Assembly (NCBI RefSeq): GCF_001297015.1
Contig: NZ_LIGE01000011.1
Location: 62,001 to 126,000, forward strand
DNA from: Pseudomonas sp. RIT-PI-r
GTDB lineage: Bacteria; Pseudomonadota; Gammaproteobacteria; Pseudomonadales; Pseudomonadaceae
Reading direction: 5' to 3'
DNA length: 64,000 nucleotides
Made by a program: the position numbers and the translations under genes
Notes under the pieces: generated by a model
Told to the model about the DNA's origin: nothing
Database searches by the model: none
The model's input: only the letters and a program-made list of their open reading frames with translations
In this document: positions 39,935 through 52,137 of the stretch, piece by piece
Layout of the letters: every line of letters starts with the position of its first letter
How positions within the stretch are numbered: the first letter of the stretch is position 1

Positions 39935-41851
39935 TTGAACGATATGGCAAAGAATCTGATCCTGTGGTTGATCATCGCGGCTGTCCTGGTGACGGTGATG
40001 AACAACTTCTCCAGCCCTAACGAGCCGCAGACCCTCAACTATTCCGACTTCATCCAGCAGGTCAAGGATGGCAAGGTCGAACGCGTAGCGGTTGATGGCT
40101 ATGTAATCACCGGCAAGCGCAACGATGGCGACAGCTTCAAGACCATTCGTCCGGCGATTCAGGACAATGGCCTGATCGGCGATCTGGTCGACAACCACGT
40201 TGTGGTTGAAGGCAAGCAGCCTGAGCAGCAAAGCATCTGGACCCAGCTTCTGGTGGCCAGCTTCCCGATCCTGGTGATCATCGCGGTGTTCATGTTCTTC
40301 ATGCGCCAGATGCAGGGTGGTGCTGGTGGCAAGGGCGGGCCGATGAGCTTCGGCAAGAGCAAGGCGCGCCTGCTCTCCGAAGATCAGGTGAAAACCACAT
40401 TGGCTGACGTTGCCGGTTGCGACGAAGCCAAGGAAGAAGTTGGCGAGCTGGTCGAGTTTCTGCGTGATCCGGGCAAGTTCCAGCGCCTGGGTGGCCGCAT
40501 TCCTCGCGGCGTGCTGATGGTCGGTCCTCCGGGTACCGGTAAAACCTTGCTGGCCAAGGCGATTGCCGGCGAAGCCAAGGTTCCGTTCTTCACCATCTCC
40601 GGTTCTGACTTCGTCGAGATGTTCGTTGGTGTTGGCGCCAGCCGTGTTCGTGACATGTTCGAGCAGGCCAAGAAGCACGCGCCTTGCATCATCTTCATCG
40701 ACGAAATCGACGCCGTCGGTCGCCATCGTGGCGCTGGCATGGGCGGTGGTCATGACGAGCGCGAGCAGACCCTCAACCAGTTGCTGGTTGAGATGGACGG
40801 CTTCGAGATGAACGACGGCATTATCGTTATCGCTGCAACCAACCGACCTGACGTGCTCGACCCGGCGCTGCTGCGTCCGGGCCGTTTCGACCGTCAGGTG
40901 GTGGTCGGTCTGCCGGATATTCGTGGTCGCGAGCAGATTCTCAAGGTTCACATGCGCAAGGTGCCAATGGGTGACGACGTCGCTCCGGCCGTAATCGCGC
41001 GTGGTACTCCGGGCTTCTCCGGTGCTGACCTGGCCAACCTGGTCAACGAGGCGTCGCTGTTCGCTGCACGCAGCGGCAAGCGCATCGTTGAAATGAAAGA
41101 GTTCGAACTGGCCAAAGACAAGATCATGATGGGCGCCGAGCGCAAGTCCATGGTCATGTCCGAGAAAGAGAAGCAGAACACCGCTTATCACGAAGCGGGT
41201 CACGCCATCGTGGGTCGCGTCGTGCCTGAGCATGATCCGGTCTACAAGGTGTCGATCATCCCGCGTGGTCGTGCGCTGGGTGTGACCATGTTCCTGCCGG
41301 AAGAAGATCGCTACAGCCTGTCCAAGCGCGCGCTGATCAGTCAGATCTGCTCGTTGTACGGCGGTCGTATCGCTGAAGAAATGACTCTGGGCTTCGACGG
41401 TGTAACCACCGGTGCCTCCAACGACATCATGCGTGCCAGTCAGATTGCACGGAACATGGTGACCAAGTGGGGCTTGTCGGAAAAACTCGGTCCTTTGATG
41501 TACGCCGAAGAAGAGGGTGAAGTATTCCTTGGTCGCGGCGGTGGCGGTCAGGCTGCCAGTTTCTCCGGCGAGACAGCCAAGCTGATCGACTCCGAAGTGC
41601 GCAGCATCATCGATCAGTGCTACGGCACAGCCAAGCAGATCCTCACGGACAACCGTGACAAGCTCGACGCCATGGCTGACGCGCTGATGAAGTACGAGAC
41701 GATCGATGCTGAGCAGATCGACGACATCATGGCGGGTCGCGCGCCTCGCGAGCCCCGCGACTGGTCGGGTGGTACAGGTACGCCTCCACCTCCAGTGGTT
41801 CGGGATGAGCGTCCGGAAACACCGATTGGCGGTCCGGCTGCTGACGTTTAA
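39935..41851 (+). CDS. ftsH: Membrane AAA+ metalloprotease FtsH
   Basis: 638 residues with TTG start at 39935 (GAGGG 9 bases ahead); ATG four codons in is the alternative. Two membrane helices (about 7-22 and 103-122) flank a periplasmic domain; AAA domain with Walker A GPPGTGKT (197-204), Walker [10 protein letters not shown]; zinc motif HEAGH (419-423). Degrades LpxC, sigma-32 and misfolded membrane proteins. Confidence 0.98.
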   Translation: MNDMAKNLILWLIIAAVLVTVMNNFSSPNEPQTLNYSDFIQQVKDGKVERVAVDGYVITGKRNDGDSFKTIRPAIQDNGLIGDLVDNHVVVEGKQPEQQSIWTQLLVASFPILVIIAVFMFFMRQMQGGAGGKGGPMSFGKSKARLLSEDQVKTTLADVAGCDEAKEEVGELVEFLRDPGKFQRLGGRIPRGVLMVGPPGTGKTLLAKAIAGEAKVPFFTISGSDFVEMFVGVGASRVRDMFEQAKKHAPCIIFIDEIDAVGRHRGAGMGGGHDEREQTLNQLLVEMDGFEMNDGIIVIAATNRPDVLDPALLRPGRFDRQVVVGLPDIRGREQILKVHMRKVPMGDDVAPAVIARGTPGFSGADLANLVNEASLFAARSGKRIVEMKEFELAKDKIMMGAERKSMVMSEKEKQNTAYHEAGHAIVGRVVPEHDPVYKVSIIPRGRALGVTMFLPEEDRYSLSKRALISQICSLYGGRIAEEMTLGFDGVTTGASNDIMRASQIARNMVTKWGLSEKLGPLMYAEEEGEVFLGRGGGGQAASFSGETAKLIDSEVRSIIDQCYGTAKQILTDNRDKLDAMADALMKYETIDAEQIDDIMAGRAPREPRDWSGGTGTPPPPVVRDERPETPIGGPAADV

Positions 41852-41859
41852 GGTTTGAA

Positions 41860-42711
41860 ATGACTTCTGTACAGTCCCTGACCCGGTTGCCTTGCGGCAA
41901 CCGGGTTCTTGATTTGGCCCGGACGCATGTCATGGGCATTCTCAATGTAACCCCTGATTCCTTCTCTGATGGTGGCCGATACAGCCAGCTCGATGCAGCC
42001 TTGCGTCACGCGCAAGCCATGGTGGAGGCGGGAGCGACGCTTATCGACGTCGGCGGCGAGTCAACCCGGCCGGGTGCGCGCGCGGTGTCGCCGCTCGAAG
42101 AGCTTGAGCGTGTGGCGCCGATCGTCGAGCTGATCAATCGTGAGCTGGATGTAATCATCTCGGTCGACACTTCGACACCAGCCGTCATGCGCGAAACTGC
42201 GCGGCTGGGTGCCGGGTTGATCAACGATGTCCGTTCGCTTCAGCGCGATGGGGCTTTGGATGCGGCTGCAGCCACAGGCTTGCCGGTATGCCTGATGCAT
42301 ATGCTGGGAGAGCCCGGCGATATGCAGGACGACCCGCACTATCAGGATGTCACCCGCGAGGTGACCGAGTTTCTTGCCGTTCGTATGGCTAAATGTGCGC
42401 AGGCGGGAATTCCGGCCGAGCGCATCATCCTTGATCCTGGCTTCGGTTTCGCCAAAACCCTGCAGCACAATCTAAGCTTGTTCAAGCATATGGAAGCCTT
42501 GCACGCGTTGGGTCGACCTCTTTTGGTAGGTGTTTCCCGAAAAAGCATGATCGGCCATGCCCTGAATCGCCCGGTGGGTGAGCGTTTGCATGGTGGTCTT
42601 GCACTGGCGGCACTGGCATCCGTCAAGGGTGCGCGTATATTGCGCGTCCATGATGTGGCGGAAACGGTAGACGTGGTGCGGATGATCGCGGCCGTGGAAT
42701 CAGCCGAATAA
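41860..42711 (+). CDS. folP: Dihydropteroate synthase
   Basis: 283 residues. [17 protein letters not shown] (about 25-41) and the [14 protein letters not shown] loop are the pterin and p-aminobenzoate sites, and VSRKSMIG closes the barrel. Makes dihydropteroate for folate and is the sulfonamide target. Starts 9 bases after ftsH. Confidence 0.98.
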   Translation: MTSVQSLTRLPCGNRVLDLARTHVMGILNVTPDSFSDGGRYSQLDAALRHAQAMVEAGATLIDVGGESTRPGARAVSPLEELERVAPIVELINRELDVIISVDTSTPAVMRETARLGAGLINDVRSLQRDGALDAAAATGLPVCLMHMLGEPGDMQDDPHYQDVTREVTEFLAVRMAKCAQAGIPAERIILDPGFGFAKTLQHNLSLFKHMEALHALGRPLLVGVSRKSMIGHALNRPVGERLHGGLALAALASVKGARILRVHDVAETVDVVRMIAAVESAE

Positions 42712-42727
42712 GAATGACGGAGCACTT

Positions 42728-44065
42728 ATGAGCAAGAAATACTTTGGTACTGACGGTATTCGTGGCCGGGTCGGAGAATACCCGATTACTCCTGACTTCA
42801 TGCTCAAGCTCGGTTGGGCTGCCGGCATGGCGTTTCGCAAGATGGGTGCCTGCAAAGTGCTGGTCGGCAAGGACACGCGAATTTCCGGTTATATGTTCGA
42901 GTCGGCACTTGAGGCTGGTCTGACATCGGCCGGTGCCGATGTGATGCTGCTGGGTCCTATGCCGACGCCGGCCATCGCTTACCTGTCGCGCACGTTCCAG
43001 GCTGAGGCCGGTATCGTGATCAGTGCCTCGCACAACCCGCATGACGATAACGGCATCAAGTTTTTCTCCGGTAAAGGCACCAAGCTGCCGGATGAGCTGG
43101 AGCTGATGATCGAAGAGCTGCTCGATACCCCGATGACCGTGGTTGAATCAAGCAAGATCGGCAAAGTGTCGCGGATCAACGATGCTTCAGGTCGTTATAT
43201 CGAGTTTTGCAAAAGCAGCGTGCCAACGGGCACCAGTTTCTCTGGCCTCAAGATCGTTATCGACTGTGCGCATGGCGCGACCTACAAGGTAGCTCCGAGT
43301 GTCTTCCGGGAGTTGGGTGCGGAAGTTGTCGTGTTGTCAGCCCAGCCTAACGGTCTGAACATCAACGAGAATTGTGGCTCGACCCATATGGGGCAGTTGC
43401 AGGCTGCGGTGCTGGCAGAGCACGCCGATCTGGGTATCGCTTTTGATGGCGATGGCGATCGGGTTTTGATGGTCGACCATACCGGTGCCATTGTTGATGG
43501 TGATGAGCTGCTGTTCATCATTGCTCGCGATCTGCATGAGCGCGGGAAGTTGCAGGGCGGCGTGGTTGGCACCCTGATGAGTAATCTGGGGTTGGAGCTC
43601 GCGCTTGCAGAGCTTTCGATTCCATTTATTCGTGCCAATGTCGGCGACCGTTACGTGATCGCCGAGTTGCTCGAGCGCAACTGGCTGGTCGGCGGCGAGA
43701 ATTCGGGGCATATCGTTTGCTTCAATCACACCACGACCGGTGATGCGATCATCGCAGCTTTGCAAGTGCTGATGGCCTTGAAGACCCGTAATGAAGGTTT
43801 GGCGCAAACGCGTCAGGCGTTGCGCAAGTGTCCTCAGGTGTTGATCAATGTGCGTTTTGGTGGTGGCGAAAGTCCGCTTGAGCATCCGGCTGTCAAGGAA
43901 GCCAGTGCGCGTGTAACCCAGGCTATGGCGGGTCGCGGTCGAGTGCTTTTGCGCAAGTCCGGGACAGAGCCTCTGGTGCGCGTAATGGTCGAAGGCGAGG
44001 ACGAAGCTCAGGTTCGCGGTTATGCCGAAGAGCTGGCAAAACTGGTAAGTGAAGTTTCTGCCTGA
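42728..44065 (+). CDS. glmM: Phosphoglucosamine mutase
   Basis: 445 residues. The active Ser is 101 in [12 protein letters not shown]; metal loop [12 protein letters not shown]-terminal phosphate site [15 protein letters not shown]. Converts glucosamine-6-phosphate to glucosamine-1-phosphate for UDP-GlcNAc, hence peptidoglycan and lipid A. The folP-glmM order is conserved. Confidence 0.98.
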   Translation: MSKKYFGTDGIRGRVGEYPITPDFMLKLGWAAGMAFRKMGACKVLVGKDTRISGYMFESALEAGLTSAGADVMLLGPMPTPAIAYLSRTFQAEAGIVISASHNPHDDNGIKFFSGKGTKLPDELELMIEELLDTPMTVVESSKIGKVSRINDASGRYIEFCKSSVPTGTSFSGLKIVIDCAHGATYKVAPSVFRELGAEVVVLSAQPNGLNINENCGSTHMGQLQAAVLAEHADLGIAFDGDGDRVLMVDHTGAIVDGDELLFIIARDLHERGKLQGGVVGTLMSNLGLELALAELSIPFIRANVGDRYVIAELLERNWLVGGENSGHIVCFNHTTTGDAIIAALQVLMALKTRNEGLAQTRQALRKCPQVLINVRFGGGESPLEHPAVKEASARVTQAMAGRGRVLLRKSGTEPLVRVMVEGEDEAQVRGYAEELAKLVSEVSA

Positions 44066-44130
44066 TACGGCTTGCAAGGCATGATTGTGTTGGGTAACAT
44101 CTGCGCCCACTTTGACCGACGAGGTACAGC

Positions 44131-44886
44131 ATGCGTCGCCCTATGGTAGCTGGTAACTGGAAGATGCACGGTACCCGCGCCAGCGTCGCTGAGCTGATCA
44201 ACGGCCTTCGTCATCTGGCCTTGCCAAGCGGTGTTGATGTCGCGGTATTCCCGCCTTGCTTGTATATCAATCAAGTGATTGATGGCTTGAAAGGCAAGTC
44301 GATCTCGGTCGGCGCGCAGAACTCTGCGGTGGAATCGATGCAAGGTGCATTGACCGGTGAGATTGCACCGAGTCAGTTGGTGGATGCAGGTTGTTCCCTG
44401 GTGCTTGTCGGGCACTCCGAACGCCGCCAGATAATGGGTGAGCGAGACGGGATGCTGAATCGCAAGTTCGCAGCGGCACAGGCATGCGGCTTGATTCCGG
44501 TGTTGTGTATAGGGGAGACCCTGGAGCAGCGCGAAGCCGGAAAAACTCTTGAGGTTGTCGGGCGTCAGCTGGGCAGTATCATCGAGGAGCTGGGTGTAGG
44601 TGCTTTTGCCAAGGCAGTGATTGCTTACGAGCCGGTCTGGGCTATTGGTACCGGACTGACTGCAACGCCGCAGCAGGCGCAGGATGTGCATAAAGCCATT
44701 CGCGAGCAGCTGGCGGCAGAGAATTCTGAAGTCGCACGAGGTGTGCGGCTTCTATACGGCGGCAGCGTGAAGGCGGCCAATGCGGTCGAACTGTTCGGCA
44801 TGCCGGATATCGATGGGGGGCTCATTGGTGGAGCTTCCCTGAATGCAGATGAGTTCGGTGCGATCTGTCGCGCCGCGGGAAACTGA
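44131..44886 (+). CDS. tpiA: Triosephosphate isomerase
   Basis: 251 residues. Active-site parts: GNWKMHG (N and K), VLVGHSERR (His), [11 protein letters not shown] (Glu and mobile loop) and [10 protein letters not shown]. Interconverts dihydroxyacetone phosphate and glyceraldehyde-3-phosphate. The stop lies 4 bases before secG. Confidence 0.98.
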   Translation: MRRPMVAGNWKMHGTRASVAELINGLRHLALPSGVDVAVFPPCLYINQVIDGLKGKSISVGAQNSAVESMQGALTGEIAPSQLVDAGCSLVLVGHSERRQIMGERDGMLNRKFAAAQACGLIPVLCIGETLEQREAGKTLEVVGRQLGSIIEELGVGAFAKAVIAYEPVWAIGTGLTATPQQAQDVHKAIREQLAAENSEVARGVRLLYGGSVKAANAVELFGMPDIDGGLIGGASLNADEFGAICRAAGN

Positions 44887-44890
44887 AAAA

Positions 44891-45277
44891 ATGCTGGAAA
44901 CAGTCGTAGTCGTTTTTCATCTGCTGGGTGCATTGGGCGTAGTTGCTCTGGTTTTGCTGCAGCAGGGTAAGGGTGCGGACGCTGGCGCGTCTTTCGGAGC
45001 AGGTGCTTCAAATACTGTGTTCGGAAGCCAAGGTTCCTCTACCTTTCTTAGTAAGTTTACTGCTATACTTGCCGCCGGTTTCTTCATAACCAGCTTGGGG
45101 TTAGGTTACTTTGCTAAAGAGAAGGCTCATCAGCTGACTCAGGCAGGGCTACCAGATCCAGCAGTGTTGGAAGTGCCTAAGCAACAACAACCGGCTTCTG
45201 ATGATGTCCCGGTGCTTCAAGAGCAAAAGTCGGCTACTCCAGCGACTGACGTACCTCCAGCTCAAGAGCAGAAGTAA
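44891..45277 (+). CDS. secG: Preprotein translocase subunit SecG
   Basis: 128 residues from ATG 44891. Two membrane helices (about 2-20 and 55-75) flank the conserved [17 protein letters not shown] loop. The C-terminal tail is Gln/Pro/Ala-rich with a repeated QEQK (VLQEQK...PAQEQK). SecG assists SecYE in export. Followed after 22 bases by tRNA-Leu. Confidence 0.96.
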   Translation: MLETVVVVFHLLGALGVVALVLLQQGKGADAGASFGAGASNTVFGSQGSSTFLSKFTAILAAGFFITSLGLGYFAKEKAHQLTQAGLPDPAVLEVPKQQQPASDDVPVLQEQKSATPATDVPPAQEQK

Positions 45278-45299
45278 GAAGGGTTTCAAACGTAGTTTT

Positions 45300-45385
45300 G
45301 CCGAGGTGGTGGAATTGGTAGACACGCAACCTTGAGGTGGTTGTGCCCATAGGGTGTAGGGGTTCGAGTCCCCTTCTCGGTACCA
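45300..45385 (+). tRNA. tRNA-Leu (anticodon GAG)
   Basis: 86 bases with a long variable arm, CCA encoded. Anticodon loop TTGAGGT gives GAG. Acceptor arms GCCGAGG and TCTCGGT pair with G-U ends. Likely co-transcribed from secG. Confidence 0.97.
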
Positions 45386-45397
45386 ATTAGTCAGGAG

Positions 45398-45420
45398 AGC
45401 CCGCTGTTGCGGGCTTTCTT
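45398..45420 (+). terminator. Terminator after tRNA-Leu
   Basis: AGCCCGC (45398-45404) pairs with GCGGGCT (45409-45415) around TGTT, followed by TTCTT. Confidence 0.85.
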
Positions 45421-45437
45421 GCAGGTGGAAGGTTACA

Positions 45438-45466
45438 TTGACCCTTTAAGGGATCGGTCGTATACT
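45438..45466 (+). promoter_or_regulatory. Sigma-70 promoter of the tRNA-fMet/rimP/nusA/infB operon
   Basis: TTGACC (45438-45443) and TATACT (45461-45466), spacing 17, end 17 bases before the tRNA and follow a terminator. Near consensus. Confidence 0.88.
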
Positions 45467-45482
45467 TCCGCCCCAGCTTTGT

Positions 45483-45559
<77 letters not shown>

Positions 45560-45567
45560 GTTTAAGG

Positions 45568-45589
45568 AGCCCCTTTTAAGGGGCTTTTT
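45568..45589 (+). terminator. First terminator hairpin between tRNA-fMet and rimP
   Basis: AGCCCC (45568-45573) pairs with GGGGCT (45580-45585) around TTTTAA, followed by TTTT. Confidence 0.85.
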
Positions 45590-45634
45590 GTTAGCTGGAC
45601 ACTTTCAACGCCGCTGTTCGACGGCGTTTCAAGG

Positions 45635-45658
45635 ATGGGCGTTTCGCCCATTTTTTTA
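45635..45658 (+). terminator. Second terminator hairpin ahead of rimP
   Basis: ATGGGCG (45635-45641) pairs with CGCCCAT (45645-45651) around TTT, followed by seven T. Another hairpin (AACGCCG/CGGCGTT, about 45608-45629) stands between the two terminators. The downstream operon must be read through these or have a further promoter. Confidence 0.85.
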
Positions 45659-45698
45659 TTTTGCAAAGCATGCACATATCATGCACTAGGGGGTTCAG

Positions 45699-46157
45699 GT
45701 GTCGAGCAAGCTAGAAGAGTTGCAGGCCTTGCTGGCCCCGGTGGTCGTGGCCCTGGGCTATGAATGCTGGGGTATCGAGTTTTCGGCTCAGGGTCGTCAC
45801 TCGATGTTGCGCGTTTATATCGATAAAGAGGGTGGCGTGCTGGTGGACGATTGCGCCATTGTCAGCCGTCAGATCAGCGGTGTACTGGATGTTGAAGATC
45901 CAATCACCGTGGAATACACCCTTGAAGTTTCCTCGCCTGGCATGGAGCGCCCACTGTTCACTCTTGAGCAGTTTGCAAAATTTGCCGGTGAACAAGTGAA
46001 GATCAAGCTGCGCTCGCCTTTTGAGGGTCGACGCAACTTTCAGGGCCTTCTGCGCGGTGTAGAAGAACAGGATGTCGTGGTGCAGGTAGAAGACCATGAA
46101 TTCCTGTTGCCGATCGATATGATCGACAAGGCCAACATTATTCCCAGTTTTGACTGA
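45699..46157 (+). CDS. rimP: Ribosome maturation factor RimP
   Basis: 152 residues starting at GTG 45699, with AGGGGG 6 bases ahead. N-terminal alpha/beta domain ([22 protein letters not shown]), then [10 protein letters not shown]...[14 protein letters not shown] and a C-terminal SH3-like barrel. Needed for 30S subunit assembly. First protein gene of the nusA operon. Confidence 0.97.
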   Translation: MSSKLEELQALLAPVVVALGYECWGIEFSAQGRHSMLRVYIDKEGGVLVDDCAIVSRQISGVLDVEDPITVEYTLEVSSPGMERPLFTLEQFAKFAGEQVKIKLRSPFEGRRNFQGLLRGVEEQDVVVQVEDHEFLLPIDMIDKANIIPSFD

Positions 46158-46204
46158 GACGCGGATCCCGCGGATCCAATGGCTTGCGAAAGGCGAGGCG
46201 TACG

Positions 46205-47686
46205 ATGAGCAAAGAAGTACTGCTGGTTGTTGAGTCGGTATCCAATGAAAAGGGCGTACCGGCAAGCGTAATTTTTGAAGCGCTGGAGCTGGCTTTGGCC
46301 ACTGCTACCAAAAAGCGTTTTGAAGACGAAGTTGACCTGCGTGTGGAAATTAACCGCCACACCGGGGCATACGAAACTTTCCGTCGCTGGACGGTCGTCG
46401 AAGAGAACGATCTCGACGATCCGGCCATCGAAACCTGGCCGAGCAAGGTTGCTGAAACGCATCCGGGTGCCAACGTTGGCGACGTCGTTGAAGAAAAAAT
46501 CGAATCCATCGAGTTCGGCCGTATCGCTGCACAGACTGCCAAGCAAGTCATCGTGCAAAAAGTACGTGAAGCCGAGCGCGCTCAAGTGGTCGACGCCTAT
46601 CGCGAACGCCTGGGAGAAATCATCTCCGGCACCGTGAAAAAAGTCACCCGCGACAACGTGATCGTCGATCTGGGCAACAATGCTGAAGCATTGCTGGCCC
46701 GCGAAGACATCATTTCTCGCGAAACTTTCCGTGTTGGCGTGCGTTTGCGTGCGCTGCTCAAGGAAATCCGCACCGAGAACCGCGGCCCGCAGTTGATCCT
46801 GTCGCGTACCGCGCCGGAAATGCTGATCGAGCTGTTCCGTATCGAAGTGCCGGAAATTGCTGAAGGCCTGATCGAAGTAATGGCTGCCTCCCGTGATCCG
46901 GGTTCGCGCGCCAAGATCGCCGTCCGCTCCAAGGACAAACGCATCGACCCGCAAGGCGCTTGCATCGGTATGCGCGGTTCGCGCGTCCAGGCAGTGTCGG
47001 GTGAGTTGGGCGGTGAGCGTGTTGATATCGTTCTGTGGGACGACAACCCTGCTCAGTTCGTGATCAACGCCATGTCCCCGGCTGAGGTTGCGGCAATTAT
47101 CGTTGACGAAGATGCCCATGCAATGGACATCGCCGTTGGCGCAGACAATCTGGCTCAGGCCATCGGTCGCGGTGGTCAGAACGTGCGTCTGGCTAGCCAG
47201 TTGACTGGCTGGACCCTGAACGTGATGACCGAATCGGACATCCAGGCTAAGCAGCAAGCAGAAACCGGCGACATCCTGCGCAACTTCATCGACGAGCTGG
47301 AAGTCGACGAAGACCTGGCACAGGTGCTGGTAGATGAAGGCTTCACCAGCCTGGAAGAGATTGCCTACGTACCGTTGGAAGAAATGCTCAACATCGACGG
47401 CTTTGACGAAGATACCGTCAACGAGCTTCGTGCTCGTGCCAAGGATCGTTTGTTGACCAAAGCCATCGCTACTGAGGAAAAGCTGGCAGACGCCCATCCG
47501 GCCGAAGACCTGCTCTCGCTTGAGGGTATGGACAAGGATTTGGCGATGGAACTGGCGGTGCGCGGCGTAATTACCCGCGAAGACCTGGCCGAGCAGTCTA
47601 TTGACGACCTGCTCGACATCGACGGCATTGACGATGATCGTGCCGGCAAGTTGATCATGGCCGCCCGAGCCCACTGGTTCGAGTAA
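46205..47686 (+). CDS. nusA: Transcription factor NusA
   Basis: 493 residues from ATG 46205. N-terminal RNA-polymerase-binding domain (1-125), S1 domain (about 135-200, [19 protein letters not shown]), KH1 and KH2 ([28 protein letters not shown]), then two acidic helix-hairpin-helix repeats (about 365-490), as in gamma-proteobacteria. Controls pausing, termination and antitermination, and in E. coli its own operon. Confidence 0.98.
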   Translation: MSKEVLLVVESVSNEKGVPASVIFEALELALATATKKRFEDEVDLRVEINRHTGAYETFRRWTVVEENDLDDPAIETWPSKVAETHPGANVGDVVEEKIESIEFGRIAAQTAKQVIVQKVREAERAQVVDAYRERLGEIISGTVKKVTRDNVIVDLGNNAEALLAREDIISRETFRVGVRLRALLKEIRTENRGPQLILSRTAPEMLIELFRIEVPEIAEGLIEVMAASRDPGSRAKIAVRSKDKRIDPQGACIGMRGSRVQAVSGELGGERVDIVLWDDNPAQFVINAMSPAEVAAIIVDEDAHAMDIAVGADNLAQAIGRGGQNVRLASQLTGWTLNVMTESDIQAKQQAETGDILRNFIDELEVDEDLAQVLVDEGFTSLEEIAYVPLEEMLNIDGFDEDTVNELRARAKDRLLTKAIATEEKLADAHPAEDLLSLEGMDKDLAMELAVRGVITREDLAEQSIDDLLDIDGIDDDRAGKLIMAARAHWFE

Positions 47687-47713
47687 TTAGGCGCGGCCTG
47701 AGGAGAGAAGTGC

Positions 47714-50242
47714 ATGACGCAAGTCACGGTGAAACAACTGGCCGATGAGGTCAAAACACCGGTAGAGCGCCTGTTGCAGCAGATGCGTGAGGCAGGTCTG
47801 CCGCACACCGCCGCCGAAGAAAATGTGACTGACAGTGAGAAGCAGTCCCTGCTGACTCACTTGAAAAGCAGCCACAAGGCGAAAGTGGAAGAACCACGCA
47901 AGATCACGCTGCAGCGTAAAACCACCAGCACCCTGCGTGTGGCTGGTAGCAAAAGCATCAGCGTAGAAGTCCGCAAAAAGAAAGTTTTCGTACAGCGTAG
48001 CCCGGAAGAAATCGAAGCCGAACGCAAGCGTGAACTGGATGAGCGTCGCGCAGTAGAAAATGCTGCCCGTCAGAAGGCTGAAGAAGAAGCCAAGCAACGC
48101 GCCGAAGAAGAAGCGCGTCGCCAGCCTGCTGCTGCGCAAACCGCTACCAACGCCGCTTCGGCGCCGGCTGCAGTTGCCGAACCTGTTCGCGAAAGCGCAC
48201 CGGTGGTAGCCGCTGCTCCAGCACCGTCAGCTGACGTTCGCAACAAGCAGAACGAACAGCGCCGTCCGGACAAACCACGTGCCGACGACAACAATCGTCG
48301 CAGCGGTGGTGGTGATGGCGAGCGCAAAAACGCTCCGCACCGCGCCTCGGTCAAAGAAAAAGCGCCGGCTCCACGCGTGGCGCCACGCACTACCGACGAA
48401 GAAAGCGATGGCTTCCGTCGCGGCGGTCGCGGCAAGGCCAAGCTGAAGAAGCGCAACGCTCACGGTTTCCAGAGCCCAACCGGCCCTGTCGTGCGTGATG
48501 TGCAGATCGGCGAGACCATCACTGTTGGCGATCTCGCCAATCAGATGTCGGTCAAGGCTGCTGAAATCATCAAGTTCATGTTCAAACTGGGTACTCCAGC
48601 GACCATCAACCAGGTGCTTGATCAGGAAACTGCTCAACTGGTAGCCGAAGAACTGGGCCACAAAGTGACCCTGGTCAGCGACACCGCCCTGGAAGATTCC
48701 CTGGCCGAGTCCCTGAAGTTTGAAGGTGAGTCGTTCTCCCGTGCGCCAGTCGTGACTGTAATGGGCCACGTTGACCACGGTAAAACTTCCCTGCTCGACT
48801 ACATCCGTCGTGCCAAGGTTGCTGCTGGCGAAGCCGGTGGTATCACCCAGCACATCGGTGCATACCACGTTGAAACCGAACGCGGCATGGTCACCTTCCT
48901 CGACACTCCGGGTCACGCCGCGTTTACCGCAATGCGTGCTCGTGGTGCCAAGGCGACTGACATCGTGATTCTGGTGGTTGCAGCGGACGACGGCGTGATG
49001 CCGCAGACCATTGAAGCGGTTCAGCACGCAGTAGCGGCTGGCGTTCCACTGGTTGTAGCGGTGAACAAGATCGACAAGCCGGGCGCTGATCTCGATCGCA
49101 TCCGTAGCGAACTGTCGGTTCACGGCGTGACCTCCGAAGAGTGGGGCGGTGATACGCCGTTCGTTCCGGTTTCGGCGAAAGTCGGTACTGGCGTGGACGA
49201 GCTGCTTGAAGCCGTTCTGCTGCAAGCTGAAGTTCTCGAACTGAAAGCGACTCCGTCGGCTCCTGGCCGTGGCGTTGTGGTTGAATCGCGTCTCGACAAA
49301 GGTCGTGGCCCGGTGGCAACCGTTCTGGTTCAAGACGGTACCCTGCGCCAAGGCGACATGGTCCTGGTCGGTTCGAACTATGGCCGCGTTCGCGCCATGC
49401 TCGACGAGAACGGCAAGCCAATCAAGGAAGCCGGTCCATCCATCCCTGTCGAGATCCTCGGCCTGGACGGTACCCCGGACGCTGGCGACGAGATGAGTGT
49501 GGTTGCTGACGAGAAGAAAGCCCGTGAAGTGGCTCTGTTCCGTCAAGGCAAGTTCCGCGAAGTCAAACTGGCTCGCGCTCACGCCGGCAAGCTGGAAAAC
49601 ATCTTCGAAAACATGGGTCAGGCCGAGAAGAAGACGCTCAACATCGTCCTCAAATCCGACGTCCGTGGTTCGCTGGAAGCGTTGAACGGTGCCTTGAATG
49701 GCCTGGGCAACGACGAAGTACAAGTGCGCGTTGTGGGTGGCGGTGTCGGTGGTATCACCGAGTCCGACGCTAACCTGGCACTGGCTTCGAACGCTGTACT
49801 GTTCGGCTTCAACGTGCGTGCCGATGCTGGCGCACGGAAGATCGTCGAGCAGGAAGGTCTGGACATGCGTTACTACAACGTGATCTACGACATCATCGAA
49901 GACGTCAAGAAAGCCCTGACCGGCATGCTCGGCAGCGATGTTCGCGAGAACATCCTGGGTGTGGCCGAAGTACGTGACGTGTTCCGTTCGCCGAAGTTTG
50001 GCGCGATCGCCGGTTGCATGGTGATCGAAGGTGTTGTGCACCGTAACCGTCCGATCCGTGTACTGCGTGAAGACATCGTTATCTTCGAAGGCGAGCTGGA
50101 ATCCCTGCGCCGCTTCAAGGATGACGCTTCCGAAGTACGTGCCGGCATGGAATGCGGTATCGGCGTGAAGAGCTACAACGACGTTAAAGTCGGCGACAAG
50201 ATCGAAGTCTTCGAGAAGGTTCAGGTTGCTCGCAGCCTCTAA
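47714..50242 (+). CDS. infB: Translation initiation factor IF-2
   Basis: 842 residues. N-terminal IF2_N domain (1-50), a long charged Ala/Glu-rich linker (100-240), second IF2_N, then the GTPase: G1 GHVDHGKTS (about 351-359), G3 DTPGH, G4 NKID; C-terminal domains bind fMet-tRNA. An [13 protein letters not shown] basic stretch precedes the core. Places initiator tRNA on the 30S; the tRNA gene is in the same operon. Confidence 0.98.
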   Translation: MTQVTVKQLADEVKTPVERLLQQMREAGLPHTAAEENVTDSEKQSLLTHLKSSHKAKVEEPRKITLQRKTTSTLRVAGSKSISVEVRKKKVFVQRSPEEIEAERKRELDERRAVENAARQKAEEEAKQRAEEEARRQPAAAQTATNAASAPAAVAEPVRESAPVVAAAPAPSADVRNKQNEQRRPDKPRADDNNRRSGGGDGERKNAPHRASVKEKAPAPRVAPRTTDEESDGFRRGGRGKAKLKKRNAHGFQSPTGPVVRDVQIGETITVGDLANQMSVKAAEIIKFMFKLGTPATINQVLDQETAQLVAEELGHKVTLVSDTALEDSLAESLKFEGESFSRAPVVTVMGHVDHGKTSLLDYIRRAKVAAGEAGGITQHIGAYHVETERGMVTFLDTPGHAAFTAMRARGAKATDIVILVVAADDGVMPQTIEAVQHAVAAGVPLVVAVNKIDKPGADLDRIRSELSVHGVTSEEWGGDTPFVPVSAKVGTGVDELLEAVLLQAEVLELKATPSAPGRGVVVESRLDKGRGPVATVLVQDGTLRQGDMVLVGSNYGRVRAMLDENGKPIKEAGPSIPVEILGLDGTPDAGDEMSVVADEKKAREVALFRQGKFREVKLARAHAGKLENIFENMGQAEKKTLNIVLKSDVRGSLEALNGALNGLGNDEVQVRVVGGGVGGITESDANLALASNAVLFGFNVRADAGARKIVEQEGLDMRYYNVIYDIIEDVKKALTGMLGSDVRENILGVAEVRDVFRSPKFGAIAGCMVIEGVVHRNRPIRVLREDIVIFEGELESLRRFKDDASEVRAGMECGIGVKSYNDVKVGDKIEVFEKVQVARSL

Positions 50243-50313
50243 CTCGCGCACTTCAGGAGCCGTGATGGTCGCCCGTACTCAACCGTGCGGCGCATCACCC
50301 GGACTCTAAACGC

Positions 50314-50348
50314 AACGCCCGGTCTGGCTTTTGTCAGGCCGGGCGTTT
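50314..50348 (+). terminator. Hairpin between infB and rbfA
   Basis: A stem of about 13 pairs (AACGCCCGG and CCGGGCGTT outer arms, 50314-50322 and 50339-50347) with loop GCTTTTGT. Only three T follow, so partial termination or RNA processing is likely rather than a full stop; rbfA begins 54 bases later. Confidence 0.6.
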
Positions 50349-50401
50349 GCCGCTTTCAGACCTTGCGGGTTTCGCCGCAGGGCAGTAACAGGTAACAAAT
50401 C

Positions 50402-50803
50402 ATGGCAAAAGAATACAGCCGTACCCAACGTATCGGCGATCAGATGCAGCGCGAGCTTGCCCAACTGATCCGTCGTGAAGTCAAGGATCCACGTGTGGGT
50501 CTGGTCACCATTACCGCTGTGGAAGTCAGCCGTGACGTCGGTCACGCAAAGATTTTCATCACCGTGATGGGCCAGGACAACGCAGAAGACATCGCGCAAA
50601 GCATCAAGGTGCTCAATTCCGCTGCAGGTTTCCTGCGCATGCAATTGGCCCGTGAAATGAAACTGCGCAGCGTGCCGCAACTGCACTTCCACTACGACGA
50701 ATCCGTCGTCCGTGGCGCGCACTTGTCGGCGCTGATCGAGCGTGCCGTTGCTGAAGACAATCAGCACCCGGTCGTTGCTGAACCTGAAGACACCAAGGAG
50801 TAA
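50402..50803 (+). CDS. rbfA: 30S ribosome-binding factor A
   Basis: 133 residues. KH-type fold with [29 protein letters not shown] at the start and [16 protein letters not shown] near the end. Required for 16S rRNA 5' maturation and cold growth. Four bases before truB. Confidence 0.97.
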   Translation: MAKEYSRTQRIGDQMQRELAQLIRREVKDPRVGLVTITAVEVSRDVGHAKIFITVMGQDNAEDIAQSIKVLNSAAGFLRMQLAREMKLRSVPQLHFHYDESVVRGAHLSALIERAVAEDNQHPVVAEPEDTKE

Positions 50804-50807
50804 TTCG

Positions 50808-51725
50808 GTGGCTCAGGTCAAACGTATCCGTCGTAACGTCAGCGGCATCATCCTGCTCGACAAGCCGTTGGGGTTCACCTCCAACGCTGCGTTGCAGAAG
50901 GTTCGCTGGTTGCTCAACGCCGAGAAGGCCGGCCACACCGGCAGTCTGGATCCGCTGGCCACCGGCGTCTTGCCGCTGTGCTTCGGTGAGGCGACCAAGT
51001 TCTCGCAATACCTGCTCGATTCCGACAAGGGTTATGAAACCCTGGCGCAACTGGGCAAGACCACCACCACGGCAGACGCCGAGGGTGAAGTTCTGCAGGA
51101 GCGCCCGGTGACCGTTGGTCGCGCCGATGTCGAAGCGGCCTTGCCGAAATTTCGTGGGCAAATCAGTCAGATACCGCCGATGTACTCGGCGCTCAAGCGT
51201 GATGGCCAACCGTTGTACAAGCTGGCTCGTGCAGGCGAAGTAGTGGAGCGCGAACCGCGTTCTGTTACTATTGCGCGCTTGGAATTGCTGGCCTTCGAAG
51301 GCGATACTGCGCGTCTTGCGGTGGATTGCAGCAAGGGCACCTATATTCGCACCCTGGTGGAGGATATCGGTGAGCAACTCGGTTGTGGTGCGTACGTCGC
51401 AGAATTGCGTCGTACCCAGGCCGGGCCTTTCACCCTGGCGCAGACAGTTACCCTCGAAGAACTGGAAGCGGTACATGCCGAAGGCGGCAATGAAGCGGTT
51501 GATCGCTTCCTCATGCCATCGGACAGCGGCTTGCTCGATTGGCCGTTGCTGCACTTCTCGGAAGCGAGCGCGTTCTACTGGCTCAACGGTCAGCCGGTGC
51601 GTGCTCCGGATGCTCCGAAGTTCGGCATGGTACGGGTACAGGATCACAATGGTCGCTTCATCGGTATCGGTGAAGTGAGCGAAGACGGGCGCATCGCGCC
51701 ACGTCGTTTGATTCGGTCAGAATGA
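50808..51725 (+). CDS. truB: tRNA pseudouridine-55 synthase
   Basis: 305 residues with GTG start at 50808 (AAGGAG 7 bases ahead). [14 protein letters not shown], catalytic Asp in [15 protein letters not shown], and [15 protein letters not shown] are TruB motifs; a C-terminal PUA-like part binds tRNA. Modifies U55 in the T loop. Confidence 0.97.
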   Translation: MAQVKRIRRNVSGIILLDKPLGFTSNAALQKVRWLLNAEKAGHTGSLDPLATGVLPLCFGEATKFSQYLLDSDKGYETLAQLGKTTTTADAEGEVLQERPVTVGRADVEAALPKFRGQISQIPPMYSALKRDGQPLYKLARAGEVVEREPRSVTIARLELLAFEGDTARLAVDCSKGTYIRTLVEDIGEQLGCGAYVAELRRTQAGPFTLAQTVTLEELEAVHAEGGNEAVDRFLMPSDSGLLDWPLLHFSEASAFYWLNGQPVRAPDAPKFGMVRVQDHNGRFIGIGEVSEDGRIAPRRLIRSE

Positions 51726-51867
51726 CCGGAACCGGCCTGTGTAACAGCAGGTCGGCGAGTGTGGCTGTTAACAGGCACGGTCACGACTCATTTATAGATA
51801 CAGGGATTTGTCCCTGGCCTGTTGAAGCTGTTTCCCTGAAACAGTTTCCTGATAAAAGGATTGCCTC

Positions 51868-52137
51868 ATGGCTCTCGACGTTCAAGAAAAAGCTCAAATC
51901 GTTGCTGACTACCAGCAAGCTGTTGGTGACACTGGTTCGCCAGAAGTGCAAGTTGCACTGCTGACCCACAACATCAACAAACTGCAAGGTCACTTCAAGG
52001 CCAACGGTAAAGATCACCACTCCCGTCGTGGTCTGATCCGCATGGTAAACCAGCGTCGCAAGCTGCTGGACTACCTGAAAGGCAAGGACGTGAGCCGTTA
52101 CAGCGCTCTGATCGCTCGCCTGGGTCTGCGTCGCTAA
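51868..52137 (+). CDS. rpsO: 30S ribosomal protein S15
   Basis: 89 residues: [55 protein letters not shown], ending IARLGLRR, the invariant S15 pattern. Binds 16S rRNA early. The 142-base leader before it may fold for autoregulation as in E. coli; I see no unique pseudoknot signature. pnp follows after 193 bases. Confidence 0.98.
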   Translation: MALDVQEKAQIVADYQQAVGDTGSPEVQVALLTHNINKLQGHFKANGKDHHSRRGLIRMVNQRRKLLDYLKGKDVSRYSALIARLGLRR

